A stretch of DNA of 64,000 bases from Pelagivirga sediminicola (GTDB taxonomy: Bacteria > Pseudomonadota > Alphaproteobacteria > Rhodobacterales > Rhodobacteraceae): the NCBI RefSeq assembly GCF_003072125.1, contig NZ_QCYH01000010.1, forward strand, positions 1 to 64,000, written 5' to 3'. The translations under genes were made by a program, and so were the position numbers. A model generated the notes under the pieces. That model did no database searches and had not been told where the DNA came from. It was given only the letters and a program-made list of their open reading frames with translations. Each line of letters starts with the position of its first letter. Position 1 is the first letter of the stretch. Positions 60,469 through 64,000 of this stretch are shown here, in pieces.

Positions 60469-61605
60469 ATGGATCTGAGCACGCTCAACATCGCCGTTAT
60501 CGGCGCCGGTATCGGGGGCCTTGCCGCCGCGCGCGCCTGTGCGCTGCGCGGCGCGCGCGTCACCCTGCACGAGCAGGCGGGCGAGGTGACCGAAGTGGGC
60601 GCCGGTCTGCAGATCAGCCCCAATGGCTTTGCCGTTCTGCGGGGCCTCGGCCTTGGGGCGGCGGTGGAAGCCGCGGGGATCAGGGCGGATGTCGTCGCGT
60701 TGCACGATTATCGCCGCGGCCCGGTGGTGCGGCTGGATCTGACCCGGCTGGAGAGCCGTGATTACTGGTTCCTGCACCGCGCGGACCTGATTGCGCTTCT
60801 GCATGACGGCGCGGTCGCGGCCGGCGCAGAGATTCGCCTGAATGCGCGCATCACCGATCCTGCCGCGCTCGACGCCGATCTGGTGATCGGCGCTGACGGG
60901 CTGCATTCGGTGCTGCGCGCGCAGCTGAACGGCACGCTCGCGCCGTTTTTCACCCGCCAGGTGGCGTGGCGCGCCGTGGTGCCGCATGACGGCAGCCGCG
61001 CAGCGGAGGCGCGCGTTCACATGGCGCCGCAGCGCCACCTGGTCAGCTATCCCTTGCGCGGCGGCGGTTGGCTGAACCTTGTCGCGGTCGAGGAGCGCGC
61101 GAACTGGTCCGAGGAAAGCTGGAGCGCCGAAGGCGATCCGGATGATCTGCGCGCGCGCTTCGCCGATTTCGGCGATGCGGCGCAGAACATGCTGAAACGC
61201 GTCACCAAGGTGGGCAAATGGGGGCTGTTCCGGCATCCCGTGGCGCCGGTCTGGGCCGAAGGACGTTTCGCGCTGCTGGGGGATGCGGCCCATCCCACAT
61301 TGCCCTTCATGGCGCAGGGCGCGTCGCTGGCGCTGGAGGATGCCTGGGTGCTGGCCGATGCACTGGCGGCCGCCCCCGATATGGCCGCCGCGCTGGCCGC
61401 TTATCCGGCGCGGCGCGCGGGCCGGGCCGCGCGCGTCGTCGATGCCGCCAGCGCGAACGCGTGGAAATATCACCTTGGGTTCAAGCCCTTGCGCCTTGCC
61501 GCGCATACCGCCTTGCGGCTGGGCGGGGCGGTTGCGCCGACGCGGATGATGCGGCAGTTCGACTGGATCTACGGCCATGACGTGACCGGCGGCGAGACGC
61601 TCTGA
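60469..61605 (+). CDS. FAD-dependent monooxygenase (salicylate hydroxylase-like)
   Basis: A 378-residue flavoprotein hydroxylase. FAD site VIGAGIGGLAAARACALRGA at about residues 9-28, the DG motif VIGADGLHSVLR near 140 and the GD motif FALLGDAAHPTLPFMAQGAS near 266. The pattern matches salicylate/3-hydroxybenzoate hydroxylases, but a ubiquinone-type hydroxylase cannot be excluded. ATG 60469 begins MDLSTLNIAVIG. It follows the dksA terminator and stops three bases before the fur stop on the opposite strand. Confidence 0.88.
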   Translation: MDLSTLNIAVIGAGIGGLAAARACALRGARVTLHEQAGEVTEVGAGLQISPNGFAVLRGLGLGAAVEAAGIRADVVALHDYRRGPVVRLDLTRLESRDYWFLHRADLIALLHDGAVAAGAEIRLNARITDPAALDADLVIGADGLHSVLRAQLNGTLAPFFTRQVAWRAVVPHDGSRAAEARVHMAPQRHLVSYPLRGGGWLNLVAVEERANWSEESWSAEGDPDDLRARFADFGDAAQNMLKRVTKVGKWGLFRHPVAPVWAEGRFALLGDAAHPTLPFMAQGASLALEDAWVLADALAAAPDMAAALAAYPARRAGRAARVVDAASANAWKYHLGFKPLRLAAHTALRLGGAVAPTRMMRQFDWIYGHDVTGGETL

Positions 61606-61608
61606 TGT

Positions 61609-62022
61609 TCACTTTTTCTTCAGTGGCTTGCCGTAAAGCTCCATCTTGTGACCTTTCAGACGATAGCCCAAACGCGCCGCGATCTTTTCCTGCAGGCGCT
61701 CGATCTCGGGATCGAAAAACTCCATCACCTCGCCGGTGTCGAGGTCGATCAGGTGATCGTGATGATCGCGCTGGGCATCCTCATAACGGGCGCGGCCGTC
61801 GCCGAATTCCACCTTGTCCAGAATACCCGATTCCTCGAACAGCTTGACGGTGCGATAGACCGTCGCGATGGAGATCTTCGGATCGCGCGCCGAGGCCCGC
61901 GCATAGAGCTCGTCGACATCCGGATGATCGTCGGATTCCTCCAGAACCGAGGCGATCACGCGCCTCTGGCCCGTCATGCGCAACCCGCGCGCCTCGCAGC
62001 GGTCGGTGATGGTATCGGTCAT
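61609..62022 (-). CDS. Fur family regulator (Fur/Mur type)
   Basis: A Fur-fold metal-dependent repressor of 137 residues. The winged helix covers LRMTGQRRVIASVLEESDDH to VYRTVKLFEESGIL. HHDHLIDLDTGEVMEFFDPE is the metal site typical of Fur and of the manganese-sensing Mur of alphaproteobacteria. It ends KMELYGKPLKKK. The metal (Fe or Mn) cannot be told from sequence. ATG 62022 aligns with family starts; 62034 adds four residues. It is the second Fur-family gene in the window, with irr at 14381. Confidence 0.92.
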   Translation of the reverse strand: MTDTITDRCEARGLRMTGQRRVIASVLEESDDHPDVDELYARASARDPKISIATVYRTVKLFEESGILDKVEFGDGRARYEDAQRDHHDHLIDLDTGEVMEFFDPEIERLQEKIAARLGYRLKGHKMELYGKPLKKK

Positions 62023-62094
62023 CGGTCTGTCCATCGTAGCTATCGCCCGATGAATAGCGCGCCGGGCCGGAAAACTCCACCATCCATGCGCGGG

Positions 62095-63387
62095 CTATCG
62101 CGCTGCGCTGCGAAATGCCTGTTCCAGATCGGCGATCAGGTCATCGGGATGCTCCAGCCCGACCGACAGCCGGATCAGCCCCTCGCTGACGCCCGCAAGC
62201 GCGCGTGCCTGCGCAGGCACGCCCGAATGGGTGGTCGAGGCGGGATGGCAGACCAGCGATTCGGTTCCGCCCAGCGACACCGCCAGTTTGAAGATCGAAA
62301 GCCCGTTGAGGATGCGGAACGCCAGCGCGCGGTCGTCTTCCACCACGAAACTGAAGGTCGATCCCGGCCCGGTGCTTTGGGCGTCATGGACGGCGCGCGC
62401 GGGGCCTGTCGCATGTTCGGGATGCATCACGTGGCAGGCGATGATGTCATTGCCCGCCAGCCATTCGGCCACGGCGCGCCCCGATGCGGCCGCGCGTTCC
62501 ATCCGCAGGCTCAGCGTCTCCATCGAGCGCGAGATCATCCATGCCGAATGCGGATCCAGCTGAAATCCGAAGGCCGAGCGCGTGGCGCGCACCGGCTTCA
62601 GCGCGGCCTTGGATCCGGTGATGCCGCCGGCCACCAGATCGGAATGACCGCCGACATATTTGGTCAGCGAATAGACGCAGATGTCCGTGCCATGCTCCAG
62701 CGGGTTCTGGAAAACCGGCCCAAGCATGGTGTTGTCACACACGATAATGGGCCGCTCGGCGCCGTTCGCCCGGGCCCAGTCCTCGGCCGCCTTGCGCACC
62801 ATGGCCAGATCGATCACGGCATTGGTCGGGTTGGCAGGGGTTTCGATATAGATCATCCGCACCGGGCCCTTGCCGGCCGCGGCGCCGAGCGCTGCGGCCA
62901 GATCATCCGCCGACAGCCCGTCGGTAAAGGGGGCAGGGTGCAGATCCCACTCGGCCAGCACCTTGGCAAAAAGCGTTTCGGTCCCGCCGTAAAGCGGCGT
63001 GTAATGCACATAGGCATCACCGGGGCGCAGGTAGCTGAGCGCGACGGCGCTGATCGCGGCCATGCCAGAGGCGGTGACCAGCGCCGTCTCGGCCCGGTCA
63101 TAGAGCGCGAGCCGGTCCTCGACGATTTCGACATTGGGGTTGTTGAAACGGCTGTAGACCAGACCGCCCGCGCCCATGCCCTCGGGGGCGGGCGTGCGGC
63201 CTGCGACCACATCGAAGAACTCGGCGCCCTGCTCGGCGGTCTCGAAGGCGAAGGTCGAGGTCAAGAAGACAGGCGGCTTGACCGATCCTTCGCTCAGCGC
63301 CGGATCGAAGCCGTAGGCCGTCATCTGGGTGGTGCGGTCCAGCTGGCGGTTTCCCAGATGCGTGCGGCGGAAATTACGTGTGCCCAT
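62095..63387 (-). CDS. Cystathionine gamma-synthase family PLP enzyme
   Basis: A 430-residue fold-type I PLP enzyme of the Cys/Met metabolism family. The PLP lysine lies in YSLTKYVGGHSDLVAGG (about residue 235), preceded by VCDNTMLGPVFQNP. VKPPVFLTSTFAFETAEQG and YSRFNNPNVEIVEDRLALYD are the N-terminal landmarks. It could be a cystathionine gamma-synthase, methionine gamma-lyase or O-acylhomoserine sulfhydrylase; sequence alone does not settle this. ATG 63387 is kept because the first 21 residues align with the family. It lies upstream of the fur gene on the same strand, 72 bases apart. Confidence 0.9.
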   Translation of the reverse strand: MGTRNFRRTHLGNRQLDRTTQMTAYGFDPALSEGSVKPPVFLTSTFAFETAEQGAEFFDVVAGRTPAPEGMGAGGLVYSRFNNPNVEIVEDRLALYDRAETALVTASGMAAISAVALSYLRPGDAYVHYTPLYGGTETLFAKVLAEWDLHPAPFTDGLSADDLAAALGAAAGKGPVRMIYIETPANPTNAVIDLAMVRKAAEDWARANGAERPIIVCDNTMLGPVFQNPLEHGTDICVYSLTKYVGGHSDLVAGGITGSKAALKPVRATRSAFGFQLDPHSAWMISRSMETLSLRMERAAASGRAVAEWLAGNDIIACHVMHPEHATGPARAVHDAQSTGPGSTFSFVVEDDRALAFRILNGLSIFKLAVSLGGTESLVCHPASTTHSGVPAQARALAGVSEGLIRLSVGLEHPDDLIADLEQAFRSAAR

Positions 63388-63733
63388 GGCGGCCTCCGAA
63401 TGGTGCGGGTTGCGCCCACCTTATCGAAGGACATGGCGAAGGACAGGGATATCTGGGCCGCAAAGCTTGACTTGGGGGCGCGGACCCGCCATATCGGCCT
63501 CAACCGACATTTCCTGCCGCGTGAGCAGCCGGGCCGCACAGATGCCGCCCCTTCAGATAACGAAATGTCGCTGAATGATCCCAAAATCACGCGTGGGGCC
63601 AGTCGCCGGATCGGCGCATCGGGCAATTCCGTCCATGCGTCAGGGCCTTGGCGAAACCACGAAGCGGGCCCGTTGCGGCCCGCAAGCGGCATGGGGATCA
63701 CACACACCCCCCCGTGTCCGAAAGGACAAGAAT
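63388..63733. other. Divergent region with a possible structured leader of the helicase gene
   Basis: This 346-base gap holds no convincing gene. A 7-bp hairpin (GCGGGCC with GGCCCGC, loop CGTTGC) lies at 63664-63683, about 50 bases before the helicase start. The helicase ribosome binding site is AAAGGA at 63721-63726. A long structured leader would suit a cold-inducible RNA helicase, but I cannot prove transcription through it. Confidence 0.45.
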
Positions 63734-64000
63734 TTGAATTTGTTTGAAGAAATGGGCCTGCCTGCCGTTCTCGTACGCAAGCTGGGCCAGATGGGGATCA
63801 CCGATCCCACCCCGATCCAGAGCCATGCGATTCCGCATGCGCTGAACGGGCATGACGTGATGGGCCTTGCGCAGACCGGCACCGGCAAGACCGCTGCCTT
63901 CGGCCTGCCGCTGATCGCGGAGATGATGGAGGCCGACGACCGGCCCCTGCCCAAAGCCGCGACCAGCCTGATCCTCGCGCCGACGCGCGAGCTGGCAAAC
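63734..64000 (+). CDS. DEAD-box RNA helicase (partial, RhlE-like; C-terminus beyond window)
   Basis: The first 89 codons of an ATP-dependent RNA helicase. The Q motif LGQMGITDPTPIQSHAIPHA, motif I AQTGTGKTAAF and motif Ia LAPTRELAN are seen in order. The start is TTG at 63734 (encoding MNLFEEMGLPAV), with AAAGGA seven bases upstream; the next ATG is inside the domain. The rest, including DEAD and helicase C domains, lies beyond base 64000. RhlE-type proteins remodel ribosome assembly or mRNA structure, often in the cold. Confidence 0.9.
   Translation, partial: MNLFEEMGLPAVLVRKLGQMGITDPTPIQSHAIPHALNGHDVMGLAQTGTGKTAAFGLPLIAEMMEADDRPLPKAATSLILAPTRELAN

Noticed and set aside
61648..63747. 699-codon plus-strand frame over fur and the gamma-synthase gene
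   Set aside because: Mirror of two genes with intact family motifs on the minus strand.
1..64000. CRISPR array, insertion sequence or prophage
   Set aside because: No regularly spaced direct repeats, transposase, integrase or phage structural genes were seen.

Overview
The window is a continuous stretch of an alphaproteobacterial chromosome, most likely Rhodobacterales (Roseobacter/Rhodobacter group). The DNA is G+C rich (about two thirds by eye) and densely coded. The pointers to this group are the block irr | fabA-fabB-fabI, a metK preceded by what looks like a SAM/SAH riboswitch, a DksA that keeps only one of the four classical zinc cysteines, and a short gene-end repeat (core TATTTTTGCCAAGATGAAG) present five times. 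No rRNA operon, prophage, insertion sequence, CRISPR array or plasmid function was seen; this reads as core chromosome with small accessory patches.

Layout. 1-1148: a Ku (end-joining) gene running off the left edge, an A+T-richer gap and tRNA-Ser(TGA). 1397-8243: a SPOR lipoprotein, a D-Ala-D-Ala carboxypeptidase, then tmk-holB-tatD-MBL hydrolase-AEC transporter-PACE exporter on the plus strand. 8234-12032: a minus-strand catabolic operon (HAD dehalogenase, alpha/beta hydrolase, PLP dehydratase, enolase-superfamily enzyme). 12334-20830: an FKBP isomerase, an orphan, irr with a reductase, the unsaturated fatty acid genes, a flavin reductase, an uncharacterised protein and miaB. 21048-21950: an OmpA-type protein and a lipoprotein that share an unusual motif. 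22127-27409: phoH-ybeY-corC-lnt, the riboswitch and metK. 27542-30763: trmB, argE, the decayed remains of a type I secretion/adhesin locus, and dtd.

30763-36431 is a minus-strand operon that may be a membrane-stress module: zinc-ribbon membrane protein, SPFH-GYF protein, DUF2927 lipoprotein, TelA, XpaC-like protein and a 71-residue membrane protein. 36566-44930 carries rluB-like, tadA, an MBL hydrolase, gatCA, two envelope proteins, rnpB (RNase P RNA), rpmG, a secreted cyclase-family enzyme and a Bax-inhibitor-1 protein. 45059-53822 holds a quinone reductase, an XRE regulator, a histidinol-phosphatase-like gene, a CAP protein, mgtE, a formyl-THF cyclo-ligase, tyrS, anmK and an Asp/Glu racemase-type enzyme.

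53890-59792 contains two poorly described sets: a four-helix membrane protein coupled to a membrane-anchored ClpP-like protease, and MoxR / DUF2927 / small membrane protein / CoxE (VWA). 59923-64000: dksA, an FAD monooxygenase, a Fur/Mur regulator, a cystathionine gamma-synthase family enzyme and the start of a DEAD-box helicase.

How the genes fit together: many share envelope upkeep (carboxypeptidase, amidase, AnmK, Lnt, OmpA, SPOR), tRNA and translation quality (MiaB, TadA, GatCA, Dtd, TrmB, TyrS, rnpB, YbeY) and metal homeostasis (Irr, Fur/Mur, MgtE, CorC). The strongest leads for undescribed biology are the 30.7-36.4 kb operon, the DUF2927 paralogues with a zincin-like but altered motif, the 53.9-56.0 kb membrane protein/protease pair, and the shared motif of the OmpA and lipoprotein pair.
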